Numbered from the stretch's first letter, positions 12,711 to 26,345 are shown. The stretch is DNA of 64,000 bases from Hoplostethus atlanticus (GCA_034670405.1 JAXDDX010000015.1:310001-374000), one strand, 5' to 3'. Made by a program: numbers and translations. The notes: generated by a model from the letters alone, not told the origin.

Positions 12711-14614
12711 GTTAAACTATTTTGAAATGATATGAGAAATATTTAGGTCCCGATTTCACAAAAAGGATGCCGGTAGCAGCTATGGATGACTACGGACGTC
12801 ATCTCAACTTTCATTTTGGTGCTATATTTACACAGGATTTCAACGTTGGTGCAGACCGTCATATCAACACATATTCAATGTTTAAATGTTCGCTGGGGAG
12901 TTACTTATTTTGTCTTCCTTTGAGGACCACAATGGAAGTAAAGAGCAACCAACAGCAGAATTAAAAAGGTGGTTTTATGGTCATATGGTTTTATGGTTTT
13001 AAGTCATTATAGCATCACTAAACGAATTTGAAATATTCAGCTGCACATGCAAGCTGCAAAAAAAAAAAAAGGCTGTTTATTTAATGCAAAGTTTAAATTT
13101 CTGCTAAAACAGCACCTCCAGCCCAGGTTTCCGTGTTCTGTAGTGTTTGTGAAGTTACGCTCAACTCTGTTTTCCTCGCAAAGATCTCATCCAGTAATAA
13201 AAAACTAACATGGGTTGACAGCATCCTGTGGTGAGAGTGGTGAGTCATGAAAAATTGCATTAAACCCCCCCCTCCCACCATCCCACCTTTTTATTATGTT
13301 GCTTAAGTTTAACAGTCACAGTCAAGAAGGTGGGATTTGCCTGGATGTAAAGGCAAGTACATCTCAAAACATAATCAAAACTAAAGAGCCATAGTCTTTA
13401 TTGTACATGAGTAAAAGCGTTGTTAAATATTTCCAACAGATGTTGCCACTGTATTACATCCCTATTTCACACCTCATCATTCCTAAATAAGCCCAATGAT
13501 GCATTTATGTGCTGTTCCAGTCTCACCAGCCACCCTTTTAAAGGAAGGCAATTTGAGTGTAACACTCCCGTCTATCTCAATGCTGTTGCTTGCCTCCCAG
13601 TTGTACATTGTTTTCCCCTGGAGCTGCACACCACTCGATATGTTTGTGTTGGAAACCGACATGCTGCTGTGCTAACCACATATACAAGTTACAATAAAGT
13701 GTAATTAAAGCAGAGCCGCTTTCAGGTTTTTACACAGGTGACGTACATAAACACTTGGTCCTCATAACAGCCTGTTCTGCATCAGCCATTACTGCAAAGA
13801 CTCTTAATCATAAGACACTGAAGCACACCCCTTTTACAACAGTAAAAAATATAATATAAATATAATTATGGCATGGTACATAAGACATGGGAAGGCCTTT
13901 ATTTATATTGAATTGTAAAGCCTGTGTTTGCTAAGTTTTAGCATTCAGCATTTAGCATTTTTGCTGGTATGTTGAAGATAAATATTATATAGTTGCAATT
14001 TGAAGCCATTATATAGCGTGATAGGGCAATATATACAATACAGCAACATAGCTTTTGCGACGCAAACTCACATCCTGGTTTGTGTCCTGCTACTGACCTG
14101 GGAGCAGTGAATCAAGATAATGTTTAGAAGACCGGGACAAAACACTGATAAACTGGATAAAACACATCTAGGAACACAGCAGCTCTGAGCGCTATCCTAT
14201 AACATGAGGATGTAAAAATGTATGTGCGGCTAAATCAACACGTTCCATATTCCATTGCAGTAAAAATCTATTCAATTCTCCTCTGTCTTTTTCCGCCAAT
14301 TTACAGAACCTCTCTTTGAGAGACCCTCATCATCAACGTGGCTAAAATATAGCATCTCTGTCATTGTTGCATGTGTCTATTTCAGCTTGATTGCATGAGA
14401 TCAGTCTGTCAGCAGGATATCTCAAGCATTTATGAACAGTTTCCCATGAAATTTGGTGGGCAGATAGGCTTCAGGCCAAGGAACAACTGATTAGATTTTG
14501 GTGGTGATTCAGATCTGGGATTTCGAACATTCAAGAAATCAATTTAACTTCACATTTTATTTATTTATTTATTTACTTACTTATTTACTTATTTTATTTT
14601 TATTATTTTGTCTT

Positions 14615-15075
14615 CATCTTTGGTGCTAAGTGGTCATTGTTGAAGTGGTTTTGTACTGCACTTCCCAGAGATCACTTGTCAATCAAACGGTGTAGCCAAA
14701 CTGTGCAACATGTTCACAACAACGTTTATAAGTTATGCACCCTTGATTCGTACTACACCTACGCATTAACGTACTTTTTCTGAAAACTAAAACTTTACTC
14801 ACAGCAGAAAACCTTGATGAATGAATCAGGACTTGGACCCAGGTCGCCAGAGTCAAAGGCAATTGTATCCACCCATCCACCACCCCGACCTCCATGCTGG
14901 TTCTTTGTCAAACTACTGTGTTTTTCAGCCAATTTGTACAATATCATATGAAATTACAGTCTCTTTCCTTGGATTTTCTGTTAATGAAGTTTGAGGTTTA
15001 GGTGGCGCTCTTTTCTTTGTCTGTTCAGTCATGGTGGATATCGCTACTCATGGTAACTACCCAGTTCTTCTTCTA
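14615..15075 (+). repeat. Dispersed repeat, copy 1
   Basis: The ends (catctttggtgctaagtgg; cccagagatcacttgtcaat; ccttggattttctgttaatga; gtggcgctcttttctttgtc) match in reverse the block at 54165-54370 in an mks1 intron. This copy has about 240 extra bases in the middle (14700-14935), including a tRNA-like ggacccaggtcgccagagtc stretch. That could be a nested SINE. Confidence 0.55.
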
Positions 15076-15589
15076 TTTATTCCAAGCAACCCAGAAATAT
15101 AAAACGCATCACTTCCTGTGCGGCAGAGGGTTTTTTTCCCACAGAAAACCTACCTGACACCGGGTGTTTAGAACAGCAAATGTAAAAGCTTTCATGAACT
15201 TTTGAACTAAGTTGAATCACTTTTGTGATTGTCAACAAGATATAGTAGCAAAATGGACATTTATGTATACAAAATATGGGAGATTATTACTTTAAGGCAC
15301 GCCCCAGGCCATTCTCCATCCCTGGTGAAGAAAAAAAATAACAAAAGGAGAAAGAGAGGGATAGAGGACTCTTCATTACACCCCACCCCCAGACGGTATC
15401 CCTTTCCTTTGCTGCTTTTGATATGGAAATGTCTTTATTGAGAAAGGCTGCTGAAAAGCCTGGAGGTCCATTGAGTCAAAATGTGGTACAATCCTTTCTT
15501 ATCCCATATTACACCAAACTACCTCTGCTTCCTTTATTTCTTGAGTTACTTTGGTTCCCCTTGCCAGCGTTTATGAACATCTACACTCA

Positions 15590-15720
15590 TCACATTACAT
15601 TCATTTAGCGACACTTTTATCCAAAATGACTTACAAAGGTACTTAATACTATGGGGGAACAAACTCACAACCTTGAGAGTGAGAGTCTCATGCTCTACCA
15701 ACTGAGCTGTCAGGGCCAGC
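15590..15720 (-). mobile_element. SINE-like or LINE-tail fragment with tRNA-like end
   Basis: A LINE-tail sequence (catttagcgacacttttatcc, then aaaatgactta) is followed by gggaacaaactcacaacctt and ctctaccaactgagct, which resembles a tRNA-derived head in reverse. This joint structure is typical of fish SINEs that borrow LINE tails. The copy is diverged. Confidence 0.5.
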
Positions 15721-16508
15721 TGTCCATCATTGCCTTTCATACAGCTATCAAAGAGGCCACATTATTTAGGTCAGATTGCATCCTCCTCAGTTGCCACTTT
15801 GCATTAAGAGTGCAGAATGAAAATTATTCCACACTCAACACAAAACTGAATGATCTGCTATAAAGGGGATGTGAGCAACCTTTTTAGGCTGATATAAAGC
15901 TTTGTGAGGTAAGATCATGGTATACATCATAGTAAGTAGCATTGAACTAAGGGTCTTTTAAGGAAAAATAGTGCTTTTCTGAAATGATGAAAAAAATTGC
16001 AAACCCATAGATTTCGGAGTGGTACTTGGTACCAGAAATGTCTATGGCAGAAAGCAAGCAATTGGTAACAACAAGAATGTATTAAAATCTAAGAGGGTCC
16101 GAGGCACTAAATTAAAGGCAATCTGAAACTTCTTCTAAATGAAAAAGGCTTTCGTTTCTATTCTATTGTCGTTTCAATAGTCAATAACATTTTCCTGTTA
16201 TTCAGTGTAAGTTCGGTTCAGTGCATCCACATCCACATGATGGGAATCATTTTTTGCCCCATTTTAATGTATGCTTATGGCGACTTGGAAAAATACAGTC
16301 CATACTTAGACGCCACAACAAGGTCACATGCATTCACACGCATGCACACATATACACACACACATACACTTATTCTCAAATTCTTGTCATCACTCGCCCG
16401 TGTATCAAAAGTTATTCCCTATAAGAAGCTTGATTCAGATTCAGAAAGATTTATTTGTTCATCTCATTTCATGGGACAGATAATTTATTATTTTTAGACA
16501 TTGATTGG

Positions 16509-16512
<4 letters not shown>

Positions 16513-16581
<69 letters not shown>
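16513..16581. repeat. GT microsatellite, about 34 units
   Basis: Pure GT run of nearly 70 bases, the longest in the window. A shorter CA-rich run lies at 16325-16371. Confidence 0.9.
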
Positions 16582-16582
<1 letters not shown>

Positions 16583-16891
16583 TTATGGCCACATTCAAAC
16601 ACACATAAGTAACAAAAAAGTGGATCTTAAATGCTTTTCATTGACCTGTTTGAAAAGTCTGAAAAGTAAAAGGATGTTATTCAAGTATTTCACAAGCTGG
16701 CTGTGGTGATCAGAAACTTATAACGCACCTGTCAAACTCTGCTGTCATACACTGAAAGGACTTCATTTGAAATACATTTGTCTCACATAAACTATAGGCT
16801 AAGAATAATGTAGTTCATGTTGTGTTTTGATCATAATTTAGTTAAAGTAGTAATCTTTTAAGTTTTTTAAGCGGTTGTTGCTGCGCTGTTC

Positions 16892-19012
16892 TAAATCAAA
16901 TCAAAATCAAATCAAATCACATTTATTTGTATAGCCCTTAATCACCGTTACAGTCTCTAAGGGCTTCACAGTGCCCAACATGTGAAAATAATAAATGATT
17001 AGTACACGACATCCCCCAGCCTTAGACCCTCACAGAGGACAAGGAAAAACTCCCACAAAACCTTATAGGGAAAATTGGGAGAAACCTTGGGAGGGGCTAC
17101 TCAGAGAGGGATCCCCCTACCAGGACGCTTGGGCGTGCAATAGATGCCGAGTTTGGGCAAGCAGCGTATACACAATATATGAAAGTTTATTTTGGTGGGA
17201 CATCCAGATCTGATGGGGCGGCATCACAGCAACGGCAACTCAGTCAGCATCATCATAGGACTAGGGGACCATGCAGGCGCCAACACTGCCCAGATAGGAG
17301 AACGCAACGCCCGCTCAGTCAGCATCGTCCTAGGAGGGGGGGACCACGCAGACGCCAACTCTGCCGGGCTGCAGCCAGGAACAGATAGGAGACACACCCA
17401 CACACACCCATACACACACTCTCACTCACACAGACAAACATGACCAGCGTCAGTGGACAGGAGCAGGTAGACCAGGAGAATAGGACATGTAGGCAGGATG
17501 CTAGTATCCATCGGCAGGACCCTGAGCTAGGATAAGCTAACTGGTCTAGCTTTACTCTGAGAAGAGACTGAGCCACTCCCTCAAGGCTGGTCAAATGACA
17601 GAGAGAATAAATGGGTTTTTAGCCTTGACTTAAAGACTTCGATAGAGGCCTGCCTCTCTGATTGAGGCAGGCAGACTGTTCCATAGATAGGGAGCCCGGT
17701 AAGAAAAGGCTCTGTTACCTGCAGTTTTCTTTTTGACTGCTGGGATACGCAGGTAGCCAGCGTCCTGAGATCTGAGGGCACGTGGCGGTTTATATGGTTT
17801 AATCAAATCAGATAAATAGGACGGTGCCATCCCATGTAATGATTTATATGTAAGTAAAAGCACCTTAAAGTCACACCTGGCCTGAATTGGTAGCCAGTGT
17901 AATGAGGATAGAATGGGAGTTATATGGTCGAATTTCCTAGTTTTGGTCAGGATTCTGGCAGCAGCATTCTGGGCCAGTTGTAGTTTTTTAGTGCGCCCAG
18001 TAGGTAAGCCCGAAAAAAGGACATTGCAATAATCGATTCTGGATGATACAAAGGCATGTACTAAAATTTCTGCGTCTGCCTCTGTTAGCATGGGTCGAAT
18101 TTTGGCAATATTGCGAAGATGATAAAACGCTGTTTTAGTGATCTCCTTAATGTGCAATTCGAATGAGAGGGTAGGGTCAAATTTTACCCCAAGGTTTTTA
18201 ACGTATGGGCTCTGGGAGATTACACAACTATCAAAGTTGAGAGTAGTATTCTCAAATAAGTGTCTATGTCTAGCTGGTCCCACAATCAGCATCTCAGTTT
18301 TGCTGCCATTAAGAAGTAGGAAGTTTAGGGACATCCAACATTTGACCTCTGATACGCAGGCCTCTAGTTTTTGGAATTGGGTGTCATCGGTTGGTTTGAC
18401 TGGTATGTAAATTTGGGTGTCATCGGCGTAGCAATGGAAGTTAATTCCAAATTTGCGAATGATGCCATCAAGTGGTAGCATATAGATAGAGAATAGCAGT
18501 GGTCCTAGGACAGAGCCTTGTGGGACACCAAAGTCCATATTGCAACACTCTGAGGTCATGTTGTTGTAAAAGACGCGATGTGATCTATCAAGTAGATAAG
18601 ACCTAAACCAAGAAAGGGCTGATCCCCAGATACCAATATAATGTTCAAGACGGTTCAAGAGTATCGTATGATCAATTGTGTCGAAGGCTGCACTCAGGTC
18701 AAGTAGCAATAGTGCTGAGGTTGAGTTGGAGTCAATAGCTAACAAAAGGTAATTTACCATTCTCGTGAGTGCAGTTTCGGTCGAGTGAAAGGATCTAAAG
18801 CCAGATTGGAAGGGATCAAGTAGGTTATTTTTTGACAAAAAATCTGTAAATTGACTGGCTACTGTTCGTTCAAGTAATTTGGAGAGGAACGGCAGATTTG
18901 AGATTGGTCTATAGTTCTGAAGTACTTCGGGGTCAAGGTTCGGTTTTTTCAGTAGTGGCTTGATCACGGCCGTTTTAAAGGCGGAGGGCACAGTGCCAGT
19001 GGACAGCGACCG
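16892..19012 (-). mobile_element. L2-like LINE, 5'-truncated, antisense copy
   Basis: Second copy of the same family as the LINE at 37.2-39.4 kb, and nearly identical to it. A 453-codon frame (17630-18991, minus strand) holds most of the reverse transcriptase: [40 protein letters not shown] (near 18425), then a C-terminal stretch with [17 protein letters not shown] and [14 protein letters not shown]. An extra base relative to the other copy changes the last residues near 17645. The 3' UTR runs down to the aaatcaaatc tail at 16892 and contains a two-unit ~80-base repeat (17239-17390). Endonuclease and 5' UTR are missing. The high similarity of the two copies suggests recent activity of the family. 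Confidence 0.9.
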
Positions 19013-19014
19013 TT

Positions 19015-19260
19015 AATCAAGTCTTCACTATGTACTGGATGAAGCAAACTGTTACGCCGGGATCTTGTTCATGGACTTTAGCTCAGATTTCAATGCCATC
19101 ATCCCTGCTACACCACGAGGTTGCCCAAGTTAGTGTCGCCCCCTCCCATCTGCCTGTGGATCTCTGACTTTCTAACAGCAATGGCAACGACCCCTCCATC
19201 AAGCTGCTCAAGTTTGCAGACAACACCGCTCTCCACTCTCACTTTTTCTCAACTGGAAAA
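19015..19260 (+). mobile_element. Old LINE reverse-transcriptase fragment
   Basis: Short, decayed translated stretches such as LFMDFSSDFNAII and IKLLKFADNTAL resemble reverse-transcriptase blocks of a different LINE, perhaps Rex1/CR1-like. The pieces are separated by deletions and frame changes. It abuts the 5' end of the antisense L2-like LINE, which may have landed in it. Confidence 0.55.
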
Positions 19261-22200
19261 ACTGTCACCGCTCTCTCCACATGCATATAGTATAACCCAC
19301 AGGGTAAAAAAAAGGAAGTTCACACACGTTCTCTGGGGGTTGCCTAAAGGCATTCTGGGAAATGAAGGAAAGTAGAGTTAGATGGGACAGGAAAGTCAGA
19401 GCACCAAAAAAGTACATAAAAATAAATACTTAGACTCCTAAAATGCACTGAACATCACAAATTGATGACATTGAACAGTGTAAGAGTATCTGAGGATGGA
19501 GTTTTCCTTTAAATATGCTACAGTCTCTATCCGTAAACTGTGTGTCTACAATGTGTACTGTAAATGCGCCTTCATATTTGTACAAAAAGTAACAAAAAGC
19601 AGTCTTGCCGGCAGCCAGGCCAGTTCAGTGGAAGGTCAAACTGAAAGAAGTGACTGGATTTCGTTCCTAGGTGTTGGACTCAGTAGAACAACAGCCCGGA
19701 GGATGTAGTCCGCCCCCCCTCAACCTGGCTCAACAAGACTGCTGAGTTACTGGGAAAATGGGACAGGGAAAGACAACATGTACCCACCAGGCCAGCACTA
19801 TTCTGTGTTTTATTGGTTAAATTAGTCACACATGCCCCCGGCTTCACACATTTTACTGCAAAGGTGCTTTTGTGTGCTCTGCATTGTTCCGTCCCCTTCT
19901 GCGCTCATACTGAGTGTTTATATCCAGACTTTATGACTTGTTTGTAATGGCGGACTGGTAAAAATTCCACAGTCCTGAATCACTGACCCAAAGCGTTGAT
20001 GAAGACTGATACTGATACTGACACGGATGCAAAGCTTGGTGAAAAATGACCTGCTGCTCTACATTGCCAATGCCAGATTCTCTGACTGGTGATTGGGAGC
20101 GAACAGGACTGGAGGCTGATTATTAAGCTTATTTAGACATTGTTATCCAACAAAAAGGTAACACAACTACATAGTGACTTTTCTTACAGGTATGAAAATG
20201 ACAGTCAGAGCTGATCTAGGGCCGTAAGCAAAGTAGTAAATTGCTGGTAGCAGGGAAGGGAAGTCTTGGAAGGCTAAGGGGCATGTGGAAACAAAAGCAG
20301 TGCAGAAAGTGCTTTTAGCCACACAGTAAACCTTCAAGTGTTGACCAAATTAAATAAAAATAAATAAATAACACTTCAGCCTACAGCACAAAGATTTATT
20401 TTCAACAGGGATAAGGTAATTCTGGAGCATAAACACCTCATAAGCTCTAAACACAATGACGCTTATGTGTGAACACCTTTTAATATTCAGTATTGCAACC
20501 AGAAATCGGTGCCTCCCATGTTGCATCATACTGAAAATAAAACCTTGAAAAAACATGTAATATTCAAACATTAGTTATTGAGGCTAAAGTATAATGGAGA
20601 ACTAAATGGGTGCAATTAGTGTGACAATATATTAAACCTATTATACAAGCTTTAAGAAACACATTGTTATTGTTTAGATGGACTACAATCAAAAAAGACC
20701 TTAGCATCGTTTTGCAGGGCCTCTACAAATGTAGAATGAGAGTCCTGTTACTCCTCTGTAGGTCGTAGTCTCTATTATTATTAGCCTGGCCCAGAGTCTA
20801 ATAATAAAGTGCCACCCTATCATAAAGTATAAATGGTCCAGCAGAAGAACTGTGAGATGGAAAAAGAATAAGAAAACACATTAGCAGTTGCAATTACAAA
20901 ATGTAACATTTAAATGAAGAATTTAAATAGTATGACTATATAATTCTATAGAATTTTTTAGAATTTTTAGAATTTTATAGAACTTTTTCAAATTGATTTA
21001 TTTATTAATTAAACATAGGATTATGAAATGGAATTATTAACTGATTCATTTTATTACCACAGTCATGTGTTTATGACTGTGGTTTATGATTATGGAGGCA
21101 TTTTATATTCATATGCTGCCCCATTCTACTTTGAAGCCATTGGATGCATTTTACCACAGTGCCTTGTGTGAAATGTATCGCTTCACACTCACCGTTGTGA
21201 TTTATATAGAAAAGTTGTCTGGTCTTCTTCAACAACGAAAGGGGAAATACACTTCATTATATTTATCTATGGGGCTCGCTGTACCTCCCATTTTTTAAAT
21301 CCAATAATAAATGTACACTAATGGAAAGGACTTTGCAAACAGAATTTCTTTCCTTGATTTCTTGATCGCACACATTTTCAAATTTTATAATGTATGTCCC
21401 TGTATGTTGCTGACTATTTGTCCTCAGGTCTCTCTTGAATTGAACACCCACTCATCATTCCAGTAAAACTACCTGATTAAATAAAGCATAAAACAAATAT
21501 TACCTTATAGAATGTTTTGTTAATTGCTGTGTTTAAACATCATTTTAATTAATTTCTTTAATTGCTGTCACAGTCCAGATTCCTGGCACTTCCTGGCACT
21601 CCTGAGTCTCCTAAAGGTATAACTATTACATAAATGTAGGTTACATCCTGATGTTATTCTGGCAAGTTTGTACTGTTGTTCTAGGGCTTAAATCAAGCGA
21701 ACATAATGGGTTTTCATTTTCACGGTGAGCCACTGTTGAATGCAGGGACCGTCTGGATATACCTGCATAGAGGACACATATAATGTACATTGTACATTTT
21801 ACAAATGAAAATTGATTTAAAGCTGCGCTAGCAAACTTTGCACGTTGGCGTTGGGTCTAAATGTTTGATACATTTTAAACCAATTAAACTTCAATACCCA
21901 GAAATCCTGTAAGGCGACATCAGTAAACTGCATAAAGCACACTCATGTTTACTGACCTGGTCGGTCTGTGATCACTACATAGCAAAGGATACCAAAAAAA
22001 TAAACCAAAAGATAAAAGATCTAACGTTGGAAAGTCCAGCTTACCACTTCTTAAATGTCGATTTTTTTTTGTGTGGAGAAGATTTCCTGCCAGTCACCAT
22101 GCCTGACACCAGAATAATAATACTAATTTGCGCAAATAGGGCGAATCTACGGTGTCTTGCCTAGTGCAGCTTCAACAATGTTTCCTTACAGTTGCTGCAG

Positions 22201-22669
22201 TCCTACCCTTGACCTAAGAAGCTCATTAAGAGTGGTATCAGTTTATGGTTGCTGACGTAGGGCACATATGTCTCTGTGCTTACGGCTCTAAATAAAATGT
22301 CACATCCTGTTGCTATTTGACCTCCAACCTGTGAGCTTGGAGCGCTTGTCAAACGTACCGCTTTAAATCCCCCCCATCGACCACTTAAGCATCTCCACTT
22401 GCATTTCTACACCTACAAGCATTTCATCTCAGTGCCATCTAAACCTTGCTGTAAGACCCATTGACGTCTCTATGGCCTTCACATACTCTTTAAGTTCGTC
22501 CCACGTGACAAGCGAATCCAGCAAGCATTTCACAGACAGTGACATGCGGGAGGAGGTGTCCAACGACAACCCAAATGAGCACAACATTTTCACAATATCA
22601 TATTATGGCACAGTAAAAATTCATATTGAACAAACTGAAAAAAATAAATAAAAAAAAATAAAAAAATTA
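19261..22669. other. Gene-free stretch
   Basis: No gene was seen. A small perfect hairpin (11-base stem accacagtcat / atgactgtggt, 6-base loop) lies at 21056-21083. AT-rich homopolymer-like runs occur near 20940-21000. Confidence 0.45.
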
Positions 22670-22925
22670 TTGTGTCTCACCAGAAAACGATACCAGAATT
22701 TTGACTTTAATACCAATACTAACTTTTGCACTACAATGTAACAAAAATGGGAAATATTTTTATATATATTATATTTATATATATTTATATATTTCGTACT
22801 TCTGTATTTTTTTCTGTATTTCCAATAAAAACATTAATAAAAAAATAAAATAAAAAACAACTTTTGCACAGGGGTTTTAATGTCGGTTAATGGACACGTC
22901 AATGCTGCTAAGGGCTAAAGCATAA
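22670..22925. repeat. Dispersed repeat (gataccagaattttgacttt type), copy 1
   Basis: It shares accagaattttgactttaatacc and gcacaggggttttaatgtcgg with 53015-53190. The first motif is common in fish repeats. AT-rich sequence separates the two landmarks here. Confidence 0.4.
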
Positions 22926-24344
22926 AAATGTATTATAGCAGACACTGTAACACTAGTCTAATACTATCCCTGTTTATGAGGTGTGAGCATATGCCAGGCT
23001 CCAGCAGCAGTAGCAGGTTGAGCCCATGAAGACTGGTCACAGAGTTTGGAAAGGCAGGCCATCCCACCACACACTTTCCTCCCCATCAACCCCGTAGGAG
23101 ACTACAAGAGCACCCAGAACAGCAATAAAACGGGTTGGCGCCAGAGTCTGGCCTCAGAGTTTCACATTATCACGTGTTGGCAGGACACTGGGCTGGATTA
23201 CGGAAAGCAGGCCTCTGGCTACGTCTTGAGTGTTTCCCTGTCATGAAGCCCTCTTGTCAGCTGTCATGGTTAAGGCGAGTATCAGCTCTTTAGTAGTAGC
23301 AGAAAAGGCACCAAGGTTTCTTAATAAAAGCTCTACGAAAGTATGATTGATATGTTACGGTAAGTGGTAATGTGATATATTCCACATAATACATGGAAGT
23401 GGCAGTTGTTTATGGAGGAAAGGTGCTACCATTCATAGTGCCATCCTCTGGGGTAGAGGACCTCAGAAAGCATATATTATTTGTGAGACAAATAAAATGC
23501 CAATGGGGAGAATTTAACATGACAATGACTGGATGTCATTCTAAAATATAATAACCTAAAGAAAAAATTTAACTTAAATCCAATCAAAAATTGCATTTAA
23601 ATGATCAGCCCAGGCCAGCCTCTTTCTCTCTGACGATATTTAACAAGGTAAACCAAAGATGACAGATGTCAAAATCATCTGATTATCAGTATAAAACAGT
23701 GTAAATCTATCTTGCAAGTTAACCTGGCTTTACAAATGCTGCGATTGTCAAAAAACATGGCGCTCTAGTGTCCCTGTTGCCTAGCAACGTGCCAAGTACT
23801 TGGGTCTCTTAGGTGGCCCCAGAAATACATCTCTGAAGTCTGCAAGGGTTCAGTCCTCGAGTCCATAGGGTGCAGTTTGGGATTGGGCCGTGGGGTGAGC
23901 CAACGTGAACTTCGTAGGAGGAGTTATTTTGTGGAAGTGTACAATTTATTTTTTACTTTCAACTTCAAAGAACAAGAGGTGAATGACAGTGAAAAGCCAT
24001 GGTAATGTTGGAAGTGTCCAGTTAACTTTGATGTGTAATGTTAGGCAGGGATCTTTCTAGCTGGTAGACCCTCCTGTGGATGTGGTAACAAGCTACCACT
24101 ACACACAGTCAGGAGAAAACACAATGACCAAACTGAAACACAGCCACGCCCAGTAGGTGATTTGTTCATTTTTAACAGGGGGTGGGGGGGTCCAATGGGA
24201 GCACTAAACATGAAATAGGAAAAACAGGAAAAAAATATTTGCACCCCTGAAATAACCAGCAAAGGGAGTGGAATCTATGAATAAAGAACAAGTTTGTGTT
24301 CTCTGTGAAAACCATTATTTGCCAACTCGCAACAAAAAATGCGT
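22926..24344. other. Gene-free stretch
   Basis: No open frame with a recognisable domain and no clear repeat structure was seen before the Harbinger-like MITE. Confidence 0.45.
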
Positions 24345-24563
24345 ATGGTACGCATGGTGTGAAGGATGCGTACCGGTACGCACATTCTTGCCGCCCGTGG
24401 ATTTTTATACATTCGGAAACTTGCGTGGAAAGTGGCGGTGTGAAAGATGCGTACCGGTACGCACATTCTCGCCGCCTATGGATTTTTATACATTCGGAAC
24501 CTGCGTGGAAAGTGACGTAAGTACACTTTTCGTGCGTACGCATGGTTTATACATTTGGCCCCT
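24345..24563. mobile_element. Harbinger-like MITE with tandem palindromes
   Basis: The right end reads gtgcgtacgcatggtttatacatttggccc, with its last bases near 24563. In reverse this is a GGGCCAAATGTATAAACC-type terminus, typical of Harbinger-like MITEs. Inside are two ~81-base tandem units (about 24357-24437 and 24438-24518). Each holds the perfect palindrome TGCGTACCGGTACGCA and then gccgcc...tggatttttatacattcgg. The left end is unclear. Confidence 0.55.
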
Positions 24564-25649
24564 GGAGTTTTCCACCTCTGCCTTTTATGCTGTTTTGTAG
24601 TTATCTTTACGTTCCCCTTTTATTCCAGGTCTGGTAGTCCTGTTTTAGGTTTTGTTTGTCGGTTTAGTTTCGACACATTTTGGTAGGTTTAGTGGAAAGC
24701 ACTGGGTTCTATGGCCCATTGCATGGCTGGCCCAGTGGCTTACCCATCCTTTTGTTCTGTTTGGCCAGACCTCCTGACACTTATGTTTGCTTTTGTTGAT
24801 ACTTCATCAGTTGGCTGGATGGCTCCTTATGTTGCTGGCCTCATAGCAAGCCAGGGTCTTGAAATAATAACGTTACATACATCAAGCAATATATCTTGAA
24901 TATCTTAATCATGAGAGTAATCAGAGTAAGCATAACCTGGTTAACACACCTATATTTCTGCTCAGTCTTTAGATTTATTGAGGCATGTTTTTTTGCAAAC
25001 TGCACATCAAAGGACACCAGGGCCTTGTACATGGATAACTGAGTTAGCTGGAGAAGTTTGTTGTTCCTTGAAGCAGGCTCAGTTTAACTCCTGAGCTCAA
25101 ACCTGCACAATCGCAGGTAAATTAATTATGTGGTTAATTATTTTCTGTCTTTTTAAAAATTAATTTTGCAATTTGATTTATATAGGGTTTATATCGGGTT
25201 CCTCCGTCTGCAAATCTGCACATCTGTATGTACTGTAAAGTGAAGGGAATTTATCTGGAAGGTGTATACATGTGGGCATGTACACAGGTCTATGTTTACA
25301 TGTCGTTATTTGCTGTATTCTTATGAATTATTATTCTGCTGTTAGTAAACACTGATGACGTATTTGTGGGCGCAGCCTAATTGGAGGCAGAAACAGGCAA
25401 ACGAGAAGCTAGAAAATAAAATAAAAAAATAAAGTGAGCTCTACATGGACTACATAGACGTGAATTGGCTATCGTCTCCTCCGTGCAATCAGTCCTTTTG
25501 ATAGCCTGCAGCCATAGATGTCTCCTTCTTGCATTAAAAGCTGTCCGATCAGTGCGTCAGACAGCACAGCAAGACGACATATCTATATCAGATTCAGAAT
25601 GCTAGCTGTATGCTAGTGTTGTCTCTTAGTTTTTCAAGGTATTGAAGAT
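24564..25649. other. Gene-free stretch
   Basis: Unassigned AT-rich DNA between the Harbinger-like MITE and the LINE 3' UTR. Confidence 0.45.
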
Positions 25650-26345
25650 GTTTCAAGGTAAAGTTTTTATTTAGCCAGGCGGGGTTAGGTTTTATACAGC
25701 TGACCCCTCATATAAATCATTAGTCTTTAGTGGGTTTGACAGGTCAGCACAGACTGGCATGATCGTGACAGATTCCAATGGTTCCTCTGTCTGCTCTATC
25801 TTGGGATTCCTGGCCTTGTCATCTCTGATAGAGCAGTCTTGTTTAACCAGTTGTCACCAGGCATGGAGAGGAGAGGATAGAAGAGGCCTCTCGCCATATG
25901 GTAGACAGACAGCTGCCTTGTTACTGATCGCTATTACCACATACTGGTGGGGCCCTGGCTGACCATGCATAAAGTATATATAGTATGAAGTATTCTACTG
26001 AACACAGATCTATATGGCCCATCCTATATTTTGCCCTGTCATCTCGCCCAGCCGTCCTGGTGGGATGATGCCTCTTTGAATTCCCCCGTCCAAGGTTTCT
26101 TCCATTTTTTCCTCCTATAGGGTTTTTCTGTGTTCATAGAGGCCTTAGGCTGGTGGCAGTCAGGTCAGGCTACCTTAGGCAGATTATGTAGGCTCAGTAT
26201 GTCCTCCTCTCTGTTAACTCATTTCAGTCCTCTTGTACCTGTTACTGTATTCATGTGCTTTTGATTGTCTATCAGCTTGTCTATTTAGGCCTGTAAAGTG
26301 CTTTGAGGCTTGTTTGTGATAAAGGGCAATAAAATAAACTTGAAA
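25650..26345 (+). mobile_element. LINE 3' UTR (L2-like family)
   Basis: The block contains gtcctggtgggatgatgcc, ccaaggtttcttccatttttt, ggagggttttt-type text and ends gtgctttgaggcttgtttgtgataaagggcaataaaataaacttgaa. This architecture parallels the 3' UTR of the two L2-like LINEs here but belongs to another subfamily. No reverse-transcriptase sequence precedes it, so only the 3' end was copied. Confidence 0.6.

Larger units (their letters stand above)
10810..14614. other. Gene-free AT-rich stretch downstream of fzd9
   Basis: It holds a TATC microsatellite (12684) and a short dispersed repeat (11610). No convincing exon or RNA gene was seen. Confidence 0.5.

Noticed and set aside
14810-14900. 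tRNA gene
   Set aside because: Only a partial B-box-like stretch within a dispersed repeat was seen; no cloverleaf could be drawn.
16455-16709. Open frame with VCVCVC repeats
   Set aside because: It is translation of a GT microsatellite; the same applies to frames at 6251-6490 and 54608-54874.
17630-18991. Host reverse-transcriptase gene
   Set aside because: LINE 3' UTR, A/T-rich tail, 5' truncation and a second near-identical copy show that it is a retrotransposon.
21056-21083. Hairpin as a microRNA precursor
   Set aside because: The stem is only 11 bases, too short for a pre-miRNA.
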